NCBI GenBank assembly: GCA_019914995.1
Contig: CM034126.1
Coordinates: 3,849,001-3,913,000, forward strand
Direction of reading: 5' to 3'
DNA length: 64,000 nt
From: Acanthochlamys bracteata
Lineage: Eukaryota; Streptophyta; Magnoliopsida; Pandanales; Velloziaceae
Of the stretch, positions 11,396 to 21,244 are shown piece after piece. The notes below the pieces were generated by a model. The model saw nothing but the letters and a program-made list of their open reading frames with translations, made no database searches and was not told where the DNA came from. Position numbers and translations under genes: made by a program. Position 1 is the first letter of the stretch, and each line of letters begins with the position of its first letter.

Positions 11396-13073
11396 GTTTT
11401 ATGATTGTTAAATAAAGTTTGTTGATTGTTCTTAACCAAATTCTGTCATATCGAAAGCTTGGGTAAATTATAAGGTTTCGTTGATTAGTATATGAACAAT
11501 ATGTGTAGGCGAATTCGGACTGTAAAGGCTCAGCTAAGTATCCTAAGTGATATGGTTTGATGTTAGCTGAGCATTACAAGGCATATGTTTTGATGGACTA
11601 AAGTGTATCGTGCTTGCTTCAGCAGCATGCCCTTTCTTCTCTAAATTCTAGTGCTATTTTCTTCTCTAAATTCTAGTGATATTATCATTAAGCTGTAAAT
11701 CCTTTTTGTAGCAATTAGTTGAAGATCCAATAAACACGTAGCTGCAGATAGTTATGCCATATTGTAGTTAGTATAGGGATCGGAATATTTTATTGTTGTA
11801 ATGTTTTCACCATAACTCTTGGTAAAGGTAGATCAAACTTTTGGTTTTCTCACTCTTGTAGTTGGTTTGATATATCCTTGGTTGATTCGATAATCTGCAT
11901 ACTAGATAACTGCTCTATTATCTGTTGAGATTAGATTCAACATGGCTGTCAGATTAGATTCAAGCATGGCTGTCGGACGCTTTCCGCCGGAAGACCTTGG
12001 ACAAGCAAGAGGAATCATGGTTCGCCGTTGTGCTGAAAATTTTCTGAAGTACTTAATGAGGGTAGGTATGAGATTTGCCAAGCTCAACCAAGGTGCTTCA
12101 GCACCAGATTAACCAAGCATGTACTCTTTGTAGCATATGCATAGTTGGTGTATGTTGGAGGATTACTTCAATTCTTGCTGCGTTCCATCATGCTGGAAAA
12201 AACAAGGAACAATTGAAGAGGTTTGCTATTGTCATTGACTGTACCACCTTGATGTGCTGATGGCAGTCGTTATGAATTGTTCCCTTCAAATAATATTTCT
12301 TTAAGAATTTAGAGCTTAGATTGTAATGAGGTCAGCGACTTTTATTTAACTTGTAGTCAGATTCTGTTCACGAGCTGCCTATTTGATTGATGTAAGTTTC
12401 AAGTGTAACAGCCTACACATTTTGTCCGCATAAATTTGTTCGGTAGATTGCATAGGCTATGCAAATTTAGTCCTGACTGTTTCAGGCTTCTTAGAATAAT
12501 GAGATTGATGCTGATTTTAAAGTAAATTGTCCTCAACATTATTCCATAGTAATGAAATGACTTTCTTCCATATTAATGTAAACGGATCTTCGTCCTCGCT
12601 GTTGTTGGTATGCTGCCTCTGCATTGTTGTTGGCGTTGTTGATGTTGCTTCTTCTTTTCAAGTTTAAAAGCTGCTTCCGGTGACCTTTTTTGGTCATTTA
12701 CTTCAGTAATAAACATTAACATATGTATATATTTGAATAGATATGATAAAAGTACAAAAATATGTTAATGATTTATTTTATTTCTATTATCATATGCACA
12801 AAAATAAAAGGACATTTTTGTCTTTTTATTTATAAATTTTTTTTCACTACTCTTTTAATCCAAACAAAATTTACACTTACACTTTTTTCTCTTTAATAAT
12901 TTATCCAAACACTATCAAGTTTTTCTTCTTCCTTTTCTATCTCTTCTTTCCCTTCTACTTCCTCCTCATTATGAATACTTCATCCAAACACACCGTAAGA
13001 GTAACCAGCACTATCATAGCTGAAGATAAAAAGCGCCATTCGCGGAGGTGGAGTTCAAAGAATACAGCAACAT
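11396..13073. other. Intergenic DNA, no recognised gene
   Basis: I see no protein family in this stretch. A short open segment on the plus strand near 11955-12070 (MAVGRFPPEDLGQARGIMVR) is not one I recognise, and it stops soon after. About 12720-12920 is AT-rich and ends with AATCCAAACAAAATTTACAC and ATCCAAACACT, which looks like the right end of another degenerate MITE. Confidence 0.4.
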
Positions 13074-13076
13074 TAA

Positions 13077-13337
13077 GAGGTTGTTTGGCGCAGCTTATGA
13101 TAAACTGTTTATCAATTTTTTTCTATTTCATGTTTTTCAATACATATTTTATAAGTACATTAAAAAATTTATTAAAAATTTAAAAAGTGTAAAAAAATTC
13201 TACAGAGTGAGATCTTTTTATTGCATATTTTTATTAATTTTTTTAGAAGTAAAATAAATAGAGCTCGTTTCTCAAAAAAGATAAAAATACTTTTCATTTC
13301 AGAAAAATTTCATTTCATAAGCACTTCCAAACGTCCC
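13077..13337. repeat. Tourist-like MITE with TAA target duplication
   Basis: A 261-bp AT-rich element. The left end is GAGGTTGTTTGGCGCAGCTT and the right end, reverse-complemented, is GGGACGTTTGGAAGTGCTTA, an imperfect terminal inverted repeat. TAA at 13074-13076 and TAA at 13338-13340 flank it, as expected for PIF/Harbinger-type insertion. It has no coding capacity. It shares an internal GTGAGATCTTTTTATTGCAT segment with the copy at 45067 and, in slightly changed form, with the copy at 62522. Confidence 0.8.
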
Positions 13338-13376
13338 TAAGAATGTGTTTCAACAGCAAATTTTATGAGTAACCAG

Positions 13377-13599
13377 AGAGTGCGTTTGGCATTACATATC
13401 AAAAATTATTTTTTTTTATTTTATATTTTTAATATATATTTTATAAATATTTAAAAATTTATTTAAAAATTTAAATAATATAAAAAATTTATGTAATAAA
13501 ATTTTTTTATTATATATTTTTATTATTTTTAAAAATAAAAAAATAAAAATATTTTTATTTAAAAATTTTTTATTTCATAACAATTTCAAACGCGGCCCT
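13377..13599. repeat. Tourist-like MITE, second copy in tandem
   Basis: The left end is AGAGTGCGTTTGGCATTACA and the right end, reverse-complemented, is AGGGCCGCGTTTGAAATTGT. The body is AT-rich. CAG occurs at 13374-13376 and 13600-13602, a possible 3-bp target duplication, although CAG is not the usual TAA. It lies only about 40 bases after the previous copy. Confidence 0.6.
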
Positions 13600-13602
13600 C
13601 AG

Positions 13603-13970
13603 ATATCTACAATTATATTGTAAGAGTGAAAATTATAAAAAATTTTAAAAATAAATTAAAATTAAAAATAAAATTTAATATTTATATTTTAATAAATTTT
13701 TAAAATAGTTAAAAAATAAAAATAAAATTATAAATTAAAACTAAAATTTATATATAAAAATAAAATTTTGAATATTTTATTACAAATAAAATATATAAAC
13801 GGATCAAAATTTTAAATTTAGCAAAAAAATAAAATTATAGATATTTAAAATACGCAGTAATAAATTCACTATAGGGTTAATCGCCCTTAATAGGAAATGA
13901 ACCGAAGTAAAACATTACTGGTTTAAAAACCACCCCGAGAAAGCCCAGGTACAACACACTAATTAACGTC
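13603..13970. other. AT-rich DNA without a gene
   Basis: About 230 bases (13620-13860) are almost pure A and T. The last 100 bases have normal composition. Nothing recognisable. Confidence 0.5.
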
Positions 13971-13976
13971 AAGGTT

Positions 13977-14724
13977 TTACCCCCTCGCTGGCAGCGTGTG
14001 TAACCCATCCTTCATAAAAGAAAATTTGTTCGGGTTGGCCCCTTCATCCGAAACGACTGCCACCTGCTCTTCCAAATGTATAACAATCAGTTGCTTTCTC
14101 CTTGTGGAGAAGTTGTCATCCAAGTAGAAGATAGAGAACGGAAATTCTATTCTTTCCACGCGTCCAAGCTTTCTCCAATATGAAGCACAAACGTATCCAG
14201 TTGGAGGAAGTAACATCCGTAGGAAAGAAACCAACAACTTTTTCATGTCAAAACGCACTGGTAATTGTTCTAGTGAAGGAACAATACTCAATTCCCTGAG
14301 TTGGTGAAACTTGGGGGCAATACCAGTATCAATGCCTGCAATGCTACTTCTTCTCGCTTGCAAAGGAAGGATTGAAGTTGGGAAAGGCTTTTAGCCTCCA
14401 GCCAACTGAAGAACTATGCTCTTCTCCAGTAACTTTTACAAAGTTGATGTGGCTGCAACTTGATTTCTCCGGCGTAGTGCAGATGATAAAAGACAACGAA
14501 CATGTACGGCACCAATTCAGCGTACATGGAACTCTCATGAAACAGAATAATTTGTAATTATTGTAATTAATTGATCTTGAAAACAGAATAAGCAAGTTGA
14601 AGTTCTCAAGCAAACAGAAAACAGCACAAAACCAGGCTTGAAAACAATTATACTTAATCTGGACAATTTCCATGATAACTTGTATAATTGGAAATCTCAA
14701 AAACCAAATATCCGTGATCATCAA
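13977..14724 (-). other. Unidentified open segments, possible gene remnant
   Basis: Two overlapping open stretches run on the minus strand: 14724-14344 (126 codons) and 14363-13977 (128 codons). The second contains LRELSIVPSLEQLPVRFDMK and WRKLGRVERIEFPFSIFYLD and has ordinary, protein-like composition. A third frame between them reads YHLHYAGEIKLQPHQLCKSY. I recognise no family. The frame switching over a short distance looks like an old broken gene more than a live one, but a small real gene cannot be excluded. Confidence 0.25.
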
Positions 14725-14793
14725 CTGTACATCATGTGAAATTCATAACCAATGACATAAAACTAAAAGAAAAATATTCCAACAGATCGAGTT

Positions 14794-15057
14794 TCAATGA
14801 GACACGACTGATTCAAACCAATCGATCCCATCAAACTCCGGCGCAAAGCAAGTTTTCTTTATAATCTTCCGTGACCTCTGTTCTTTGTTCTTCATATCTC
14901 CTTCTCCTCTACTTCTACTCCTCTGCTTCTGATCATCATCAGGAACACCAATCTTCTCCAGCTGTTGTTGTTTATTTCCTTCTAACCATAAATTCCATCC
15001 ACTCCTTATGTCAGCCGGCTTCGCACTCAGAATCGACATACCTAACAACATATCCAT
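14794..15057 (-). CDS. Small plant protein with C-terminal FAPEFDG motif
   Basis: A one-exon gene for 87 residues, function unknown. The start is well supported: a TATA box (TATAAA on the minus strand at 15156-15151) lies about 95 bases upstream of the ATG at 15057, with a purine-rich leader between. The protein has a short hydrophobic start (MDMLLGMSILSA), then NLWLEGNKQQQLEKIG, a charged Arg/Lys/Ser-rich middle, and the C-terminal CFAPEFDGIDWFESVVSH. Short plant proteins of unknown function that end in F-x-P-x-F-D-G followed by hydrophobic and E residues are common. Two more in this window (25874-26173 and 31237-31531) share the same motif. It lacks a signal peptide of normal length and looks cytosolic or nuclear. 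Confidence 0.7.
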   Translation of the reverse strand: MDMLLGMSILSAKPADIRSGWNLWLEGNKQQQLEKIGVPDDDQKQRSRSRGEGDMKNKEQRSRKIIKKTCFAPEFDGIDWFESVVSH

Positions 15058-15150
15058 GATCTATGAACTAACTGATCAACTTCAAATCTTTTGTTCTTCT
15101 TCTTTTGGCTTCTTGTTTGTTGAATGGCAAAGAAAAAGCAAAGACGAGCT

Positions 15151-15156
15151 TTTATA
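15151..15156 (-). promoter_or_regulatory. TATA box of the small FAPEFDG gene
   Basis: TATAAA reads on the minus strand within CTATAAAAGCTC. The spacing to the ATG at 15057 leaves a leader of about 65 bases after a start of transcription near 15122. Confidence 0.6.
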
Positions 15157-15315
15157 GAAGAAAGAGAGAGTAAGAGAGGATTCGTGGTAGGACTAGCAGA
15201 AGGAAACCGAAAGGTCTTTTACTGCGGTTGCGTGCGTAGTCGGTTGGGCGGCCAAGTGGGAATCTGCTTTGGATTGGTTGCTCAACTTTGTATTGGATGT
15301 TTCAAACGTGGTTGA

Positions 15316-15948
15316 TTTCATTTGTTCAAAACATAAAAGTTGAATTTTTCATTGGATGAAAGATATTAGTTTGGCAAGTCACAAATCAAAGATTCTTAGC
15401 TAAATGCAGTAAAGGAGTCCAAGTAGTATTTGGACAACAACGAGCTGTTGTTAATATGGGGTACGCTTAGTTGTGTTTAAAATTCAATTTTCTCACCAAA
15501 ATTTAAGAAAATTTATATTTATTTTTAAAATTTTGTAATTTATTTTAAATTTATCTGTTAATAATCATAAATATAAAATTTTATCTAAATTTATTTTCAA
15601 TAAAAAATTAAATAAAGAGTATATCTGCTTCTACTAATTTATTTTTATAAGTCATTTCTATGTAAAGTAATAGTCCACATTCAATCGTGCGGTGGGAATT
15701 GACATGTCTAAAACGTGGATGCACCGGTAGATGTCCTAACCGCATTCCCGAAAGATCCAGTGTGCAAATTTCGTTTTTTAATTCAGAAAAAATTGAACTT
15801 ATGCAACAATTATTTTCTTGATGTATTGTATACAATAGAGTATACAGCTACTACTGGAGTGGTCAAAATAAATTATTATAAGCAACTTTGTTAAGATATC
15901 GGGCGCTCGGCCCCCGTTAGATTGAGCGTTTTCTGTAAACAAATTTTA
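15316..15948. other. Intergenic DNA
   Basis: AT-rich in the middle (15480-15610). No gene, RNA gene or clear repeat border is visible. Confidence 0.45.
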
Positions 15949-16125
15949 TATTTTTAATATATATTTTATAAGTATTTAAAAAGTTTATAATATAAAAAAA
16001 ATTACATAATAAAATTTTTATTTTTTTTATTATTTTTTAAAATAAAAAAATTATTTTTTAAAAAAATAAAAATATTTTTTATTTCAGAAAAATTTTATTT
16101 TATTTTATAAAATACCCTCAATTTA
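15949..16125. repeat. Degenerate AT-rich MITE relic
   Basis: The body matches the other Tourist-like copies (TTTTATATTTTTAATATATA then ATTTTATAAGTATTTAAA), but no clean terminal repeat or target duplication remains. The part after 16130 may be a second, inverted fragment. Confidence 0.45.
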
Positions 16126-16279
16126 GTATATGCCGTTTCAAAATTGTTTTGAAAAAGAATTTTTTTAATATAAAAGTATTTTTATTTTTTAAAATAAAAA
16201 TTTATTTTTTATTAAATTATGAAAACTATATTAAAAGTATATAATAAATTAAAAATTGATCTTTAAGTAATGCTATACG

Positions 16280-17010
16280 CTCTCTAAATATAATTTGGCA
16301 AAGGATTTCATGATTCATATGGGTTTCTCCGAAATGAAGCCATTACAGCTTCGAAGAAATCCTGCCACATTCAGCGTGCATCAGAGATTTATTTCGTGAA
16401 GGATTTCTTCAAGCGAGATGGATTCTCCTACACTGATACCAAGAATTTTATCTCTTCAGAATCCCCTTTGTGCTAATAAGGAGAAGAATCTGGAACCAAA
16501 GCTGGACGCTTTGTATAGATTTCAGCCCTCAAGACCTAAACTTGTTGGACTAATTTTCGAAAATCCGCATACTTGCGGTTCGGCACAGGGACTACATGCG
16601 GCGGAAGGTTGAGCTCCAGAGGGAGATATTTGGATCAACGGAGAACGGACATACTGCTATTCACCAAGAAAAACCCAAAACAATCTGTTCTACTCTCGAC
16701 CATTTTGGACTTAGAGGTCCATTTTGGTTGGAAATATTATACTGCCATATCTTTGCTTACTGATAGAATGTGGCATTCGGAACTACCAGATTGCTACCGT
16801 GCTGCGAGTTATAGTCGGTTGATGTACTGCAGTAGTGATAGGTTGAAGGTACTAGTGTCTAATGGATCTGACCAAACCACTAGGTGCCCCTTGCGAGTCC
16901 TGCGTGTTTATATGTTTTTTTTAATGCTCTGTTTGTCAATAGGATTGGAGCGATATTAAGGTCGTGTACCTCAAAAGCTTTGGATTTCAGAGGAAGACGT
17001 GCTCTTGGCT
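16280..17010 (+). other. Unidentified segment of normal base composition
   Basis: Between two AT-rich MITE relics lies about 700 bases with balanced composition and open stretches on the plus strand: 16418-16612 (from MDSPTLIPRILSLQNPLCAN) and 16573-16959 in another frame. I recognise no protein. It may be an old pseudogene or plain intergenic DNA. Confidence 0.25.
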
Positions 17011-17039
17011 ATACACAAGCGCCAAAGCATCTAGAACGC

Positions 17040-17250
17040 TTTTGGTTTAGCTTTTTAAAAACTACTTTTTAATTTTTTTTTATTTTATATTTTTTAATAA
17101 ATATTTTATAAATATATAATTTATTTATTTAAAAATTTAAAAATATAACAAAATTTTACAAAATAAAATATTTTTATTACATATTTTTATTATTTTTTAA
17201 AAATAAAAATATTTTTTTATTTTAAAAAAATTATATTTTATAAGTACGTT
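17040..17250. repeat. Degenerate AT-rich MITE relic
   Basis: It starts near CTTTTGGTTTAGCTTTTTAA and ends near TTATATTTTATAAGTACGTT. The internal order of T-rich then A-rich blocks matches the family at 13077 and 45067. The ends are eroded. Confidence 0.5.
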
Positions 17251-18315
17251 CTCTAAGTCTTGTTAAAGATGCCATCCTTGTCGAGATGGAATTCTAGGTT
17301 AAGGGTCCGTGAGCATCCAGTCTTGCTCGTCGTCCTGTGTGCTCTTGTGCTATGCCTTTAACAAGAAATTAAAATTCAGCAAAGTTTGCAGAATCTCCAC
17401 CTTAAAGGATTGTTCAGTTACTTCAATTGATGAAAGTGCCGAGTGGGACAGGTCTGATAAAAGAAAATTTTACTCCTGCCTGTTGATCAATAACTGGCTT
17501 TGTTGAATAAAGCTGTTGTTGTAATAAAATTTGTTTTTACAATGCTAACATAACATTTGTTATTCTCCTAAGAAAGTAAAATAACATGAATCATTATGTG
17601 TGGTGAATCTTTATCATACCATTTATATGTTTTCTTAAATTTGTAAAAACATTTTAACTTAAAATTATTTATTTTAATTTTAATTATCACATATTTTGTA
17701 AGATTGTTAATTTTAATTCTCATCAACTGTCAAATTAATTAGGCCAGCGTTGACTGATCAACGCGCATAGTGACTAAGTGGGCAGGCTGATAATGTTGGC
17801 CCGATATTATTTGTTAAACCGAGATTCGGATCAGTTCGATCCTATTACTATTCACAGATAGGACAGGTCAAATTTCGGACTATTTGATCGGACCGCAGGC
17901 CGACTCGTTTAGCTCGACCGAAATTTGCATCTCTATTTACAAGTGTCTGATAAATATAATTGTGACAAGTGGCCTATGTCTAAATTTTTGAAGGAACTCT
18001 TAACCGCGATTTGTGTAAATTTTCTAGGGCTAATGCACCTATATATGCATAGTTGTTGAACTCAATCAGAGATCGATACAAAAAATGTGTGCGGCTCGAC
18101 AATTCATAGATCAACTTGCCAGTTGATCCCTGCTGATCCAGCGGCTCGATATGCAGTAGGTGAAAGTAAATAGCTATGCCATTACTATGTTCGATAAAGT
18201 ATGGGATAATACAATTCATTGATACATAGTTGAATCGGAAAGAACCAAGCAGGATATGCGAAACAGAAAGACTAAGGAAGAAAAGCGAATTCGTTGTGGT
18301 GAAGACACGATTGAT
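17251..18315. other. Intergenic DNA with old repeat remnants
   Basis: About 17290-17520 has normal composition with a short open stretch I cannot identify. About 17740-17930 carries remnants rich in GATCGG, TCGGAC and GACCG motifs, of the same style as the pieces near 19150-19320 and 33180-33220. No gene is supported. Confidence 0.4.
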
Positions 18316-19027
18316 GATGGGATTTGTTAAAGGAGGGATCTCATCGATCATTGCATGGTGTTCAACACATCCACTATATCTAAACGTATGCAGTTGTAAG
18401 GACAAGTTTCACTAGTCCCCTACTAGCATGGTAGCTTTACGACTGACATTAGCTTATCAAAACCCCGCTGCAGTGAACACGACAATCGATCCCGACAATT
18501 GCTGTCGTCGTTCTCCGACCTGGACCTAACTTTATTTGTCTGCATATTAGATCTAAAGGTGTTGCTACTTTGTTCTCCAGCGCCTCCACGACGGTTCTCC
18601 CGCAAACTCTTTACTCGACTACCCATATGAGCTTATGCGATGTTTCAAAACTAAGTGATCGAATTCGAACAATTCGTTTCCTTTGCACAAGAAGATATGT
18701 GCCATTCGAGTTGCCGGAGGCGTTGATACGGACATAGGAAATCCTGCTGAGGTTGTTATTATTTGAATGCAAGTTGACGCAAGATTGTTGGTGACTCAAT
18801 ATCGGAATTATAATAGCATCGTCGATGTGATTTCTCGAATGGCAAAAGACGAAGGGATTGCTAGCTTTCCACTGATCAATCGCGCAATAATTGTTAGTAC
18901 TTGGCAGCTGGCTTCTTACGATAAAGCTAAAGAGATGATGATCAACACTGGCACTACCGACGGGCTCGACACTCATGTTGGAGCTAGTTTTGCTGTCAAA
19001 TTAGTAGTGACAGCAGTTCGAATCTAA
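18316..19027 (+). pseudogene. Mitochondrial dicarboxylate/uncoupling carrier relic
   Basis: A broken copy of the plant mitochondrial carrier group that includes the dicarboxylate carriers DIC1-3 (also called PUMP4-6), inner-membrane exchangers of dicarboxylates. The start ATGATGGGATTTGTTAAAGG reads MMGFVKGGISSIIAWCSTHP, equal to the carrier N-terminus with its P-x-[DE] signature changed to PLYL. Past a stop near 18413, weaker pieces match the connecting loop and second helix pair (ALRLTLAYQNPAAV, RLHDGSPANSLLD). About 18767-19010 reads VDARLLVTQYRNYNSIVDVI and QLASYDKAKEM, matching matrix loop 2 and helix 4. There are several stops and frame changes, and the last third of the protein is missing. 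No introns are seen, so this may be a retrocopy, though I did not see a poly-A tail and many plant DIC genes lack introns anyway. Confidence 0.78.
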
Positions 19028-19706
19028 TTGATATGGTGAAGACACTTATAATGATATGAAGGTTGAACCTAGTATTATACCCCTTAATGTCGACACGATA
19101 GATTGATCATAGAAGACTGAAGGCTGAACACTTATTTTTAAAATTTAATTTCTTTAAATTCAGTCGTGATTGACCCAAGCGATCGGATCAACGGATCAAT
19201 CCGAAAACTGCTCAAATTGGATTGGGTCAATTCAGGTCGTTTGCAGAACTGGTTAATTTATATGTCTAAACCAATTTAGACTTCAGATCGATATTTTTTA
19301 GTCGATCCGGATCTAACAATTATACATATATGTTGGTGATGTTTGCTTAGTTTCAGTAATGAGTTTTTAAAATAAGATTTTTGAAAAATAGGTTTACAAA
19401 TAATTAGAATGTTTGATTGTAGCTGTAAATGAATTTTAAAATAATTTTATATTTACTTATATTGATACGTGAATCTGAAAATGAATTTTTGATCCAAAAG
19501 ATGAGTTCCGATTAAACATATATAATCTAGAGGCCTTAAAGGCATCCGCTATAAAATTACAAAAGGTCTTAGGTGTCGTTATACCGTGCGTGTTGATCAC
19601 TATTTTATTAAAATTTTATTTTAACTTTTAATTTTTCAATAAAATTTTTTATTTTTAAAATTTTGAAAAGCACACATAATATTTTATATATATATATATA
19701 TATATA
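19028..19706. other. Intergenic repeat remnants
   Basis: About 19150-19320 is rich in GATCGG, GGATCAA and CCGGATC motifs. About 19330-19500 resembles an AT-rich MITE body. A (TA)n tract of about 20 bases (19686-19706) leads directly into the long inverted repeat. Confidence 0.4.
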
Positions 19707-20103
19707 CACATGCCATCATAGAGGCACATGTGTGCACATGCCGGCCAAAAGTGGCCGACGTGATTTCTAAATCCAATCTTTACCGTTGAATATAAAGAAA
19801 TATGAGTTGAGAGCATATTGATAAAATTTCAGCTCTATTGGAAAACGAATCGACCTCTATCGGAACTCTTGATCAAAATTATATAAAAAGTTAAATTTGA
19901 CAAAAGTTATATATTTTGTTTTTGTATCACTTTGACCAAGAGTTCCGATGGAGGTCGGTTCGTATTCTGATTGAGTTAAAAATTTATCAACATATTCTCA
20001 TCTCATGATTCTTCATATCCAAAGAAAGAGATTGGGTTTGGAAATCTCGCCGGTCATTTTTGACCGGTATGTGCACACATGTATCTGTAAGATGACATAT
20101 GTC
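19707..20103. repeat. Long inverted repeat (foldback MITE, hairpin of about 190 bp per arm)
   Basis: The left arm begins CACATGCCATCATAGAGGCA and contains CACATGTGTGCACATGCCGG. The right arm, reverse-complemented, begins CATATGTCATCTTACAGATA and contains ACATGTGTGCACATACCGG. The two arms stay alignable for about 190 bases (for example CGACCTCTATCGGAACTCTT against CGACCTCCATCGGAACTCTT) and almost meet in the centre near 19905. Nearly the whole element could fold as one imperfect hairpin. No target duplication is clear because the flanks are (TA)n. It has no coding capacity. It is a plausible source of small RNA if transcribed. Confidence 0.82.
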
Positions 20104-20880
20104 TATATCATATCCAATATATATATTAGATAAAAAGATAAACTCATTTTTGAAATTTTAAAATATTGTTTAATTTAAAGTTTCATTTGTAAGCACTACT
20201 AACTTACTAAGCAACCCTTAAGAGCTACAACGATATTCCAGCCGTCTAAGAGCAGCCGCATCTTCCATGACCAAAACAAAAACGAATTCTCGCGTTTTCA
20301 TTTTCATTTTTTTTCTTTGGAAGAATATAACATATCTTTCTTTAGTGACTTTTAGAAACGAAACCATAAACCTTAAGTCTTGACTAAACATATTCAATTT
20401 ATTTGACTTTTCAATAAAGTAGTTAGACTGAGAACTAACAACAACTTCAATTTTCATATTACTTACGTAAAAGCTCTAGGAATTGACTAATTAAAAGTGA
20501 AACTTTATTAAAGTTCATTACAATTTATCTCGACTCCAGATTCAATCGTATTTGGATCGTATCTTTCTGTACAGACCACTGGGCATCACCTAATTTAATT
20601 GCACGTCCATTGGGCCTAACTTCATCTGGTCCACAAAAATATCCAACTCTAGTTCGAGCTCTTTCATCAACCGACTCCCAGCTGCAAAAGTATCCCGCGT
20701 TTTCAATGAAGTCCGAAACACGACCCAGCCACTTTGAAATTTCAAGTCAAATCCAAGCCCAGTCAGATTCTCAAAAGCTAACACGGCCGAAATACTCCAA
20801 CGTGACCAACGAGACAAACGCTAGTCGCCGCTTTATTTCTTTTAAAACTATTTTCGTGCAAAACGAGGCATTTCTTTTCT
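20104..20880. other. Upstream region of the START-domain gene
   Basis: No gene seen. Open stretches on both strands near 20590-20820 overlap each other and lie in promoter-proximal sequence of ordinary composition. I do not support any as coding. Confidence 0.45.
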
Positions 20881-20885
20881 CTACC

Positions 20886-20893
20886 TTTATATA
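20886..20893 (+). promoter_or_regulatory. TATA box of the START-domain gene
   Basis: TTTATATACCACCCC is a good plant TATA, giving a start of transcription near 20920 and a leader of about 325 bases before the ATG at 21245. The leader holds at least one short upstream frame (20957-21001, 14 codons). Confidence 0.5.
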
Positions 20894-20956
20894 CCACCCC
20901 AATTACCACAATTATCTCCAATTTTCAACGGTTTATTTCCTTTTCGATCCTTCATT

Positions 20957-21001
20957 GATGAACAGCAGAGAAAAGAATTTTCGGTTTTTGTTCGAATTTT
21001 G
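20957..21001 (+). other. Upstream open reading frame in START gene leader
   Basis: ATG at 20957, then 14 codons (MNSREKNFRFLFEF) and TGA. A further ATG at 21002 follows at once. If the leader is unspliced, scanning ribosomes would meet these first, which could lower translation of the main frame. Confidence 0.35.
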
Positions 21002-21244
21002 ATGTTTTTGTTTTCGTTTGGATTTATTACGGCCACTCGTTCAGAAAATCGGTGCTTCGTCTAATTCTGGGATTGCTTGCGAATATCTCCACGACCACAA
21101 TCAATCGGGAGTCCTTATCCGATAACTTCATCCAGAAAAAAATAAGAAAATAAAAAACCAAAAAGATCTGGTTTTGTCTCCTTGCTTGTTTCCTTTCTAG
21201 ATTTAAGAAGCAATTGGTGCTCTTCTCTCGTTTTTCTCCTGAAC

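Noticed and set aside
20590-21002. 130-codon plus-strand and 75-codon minus-strand stretches
   Set aside because: They overlap on opposite strands and run across the TATA box and leader of the START gene. No motifs.
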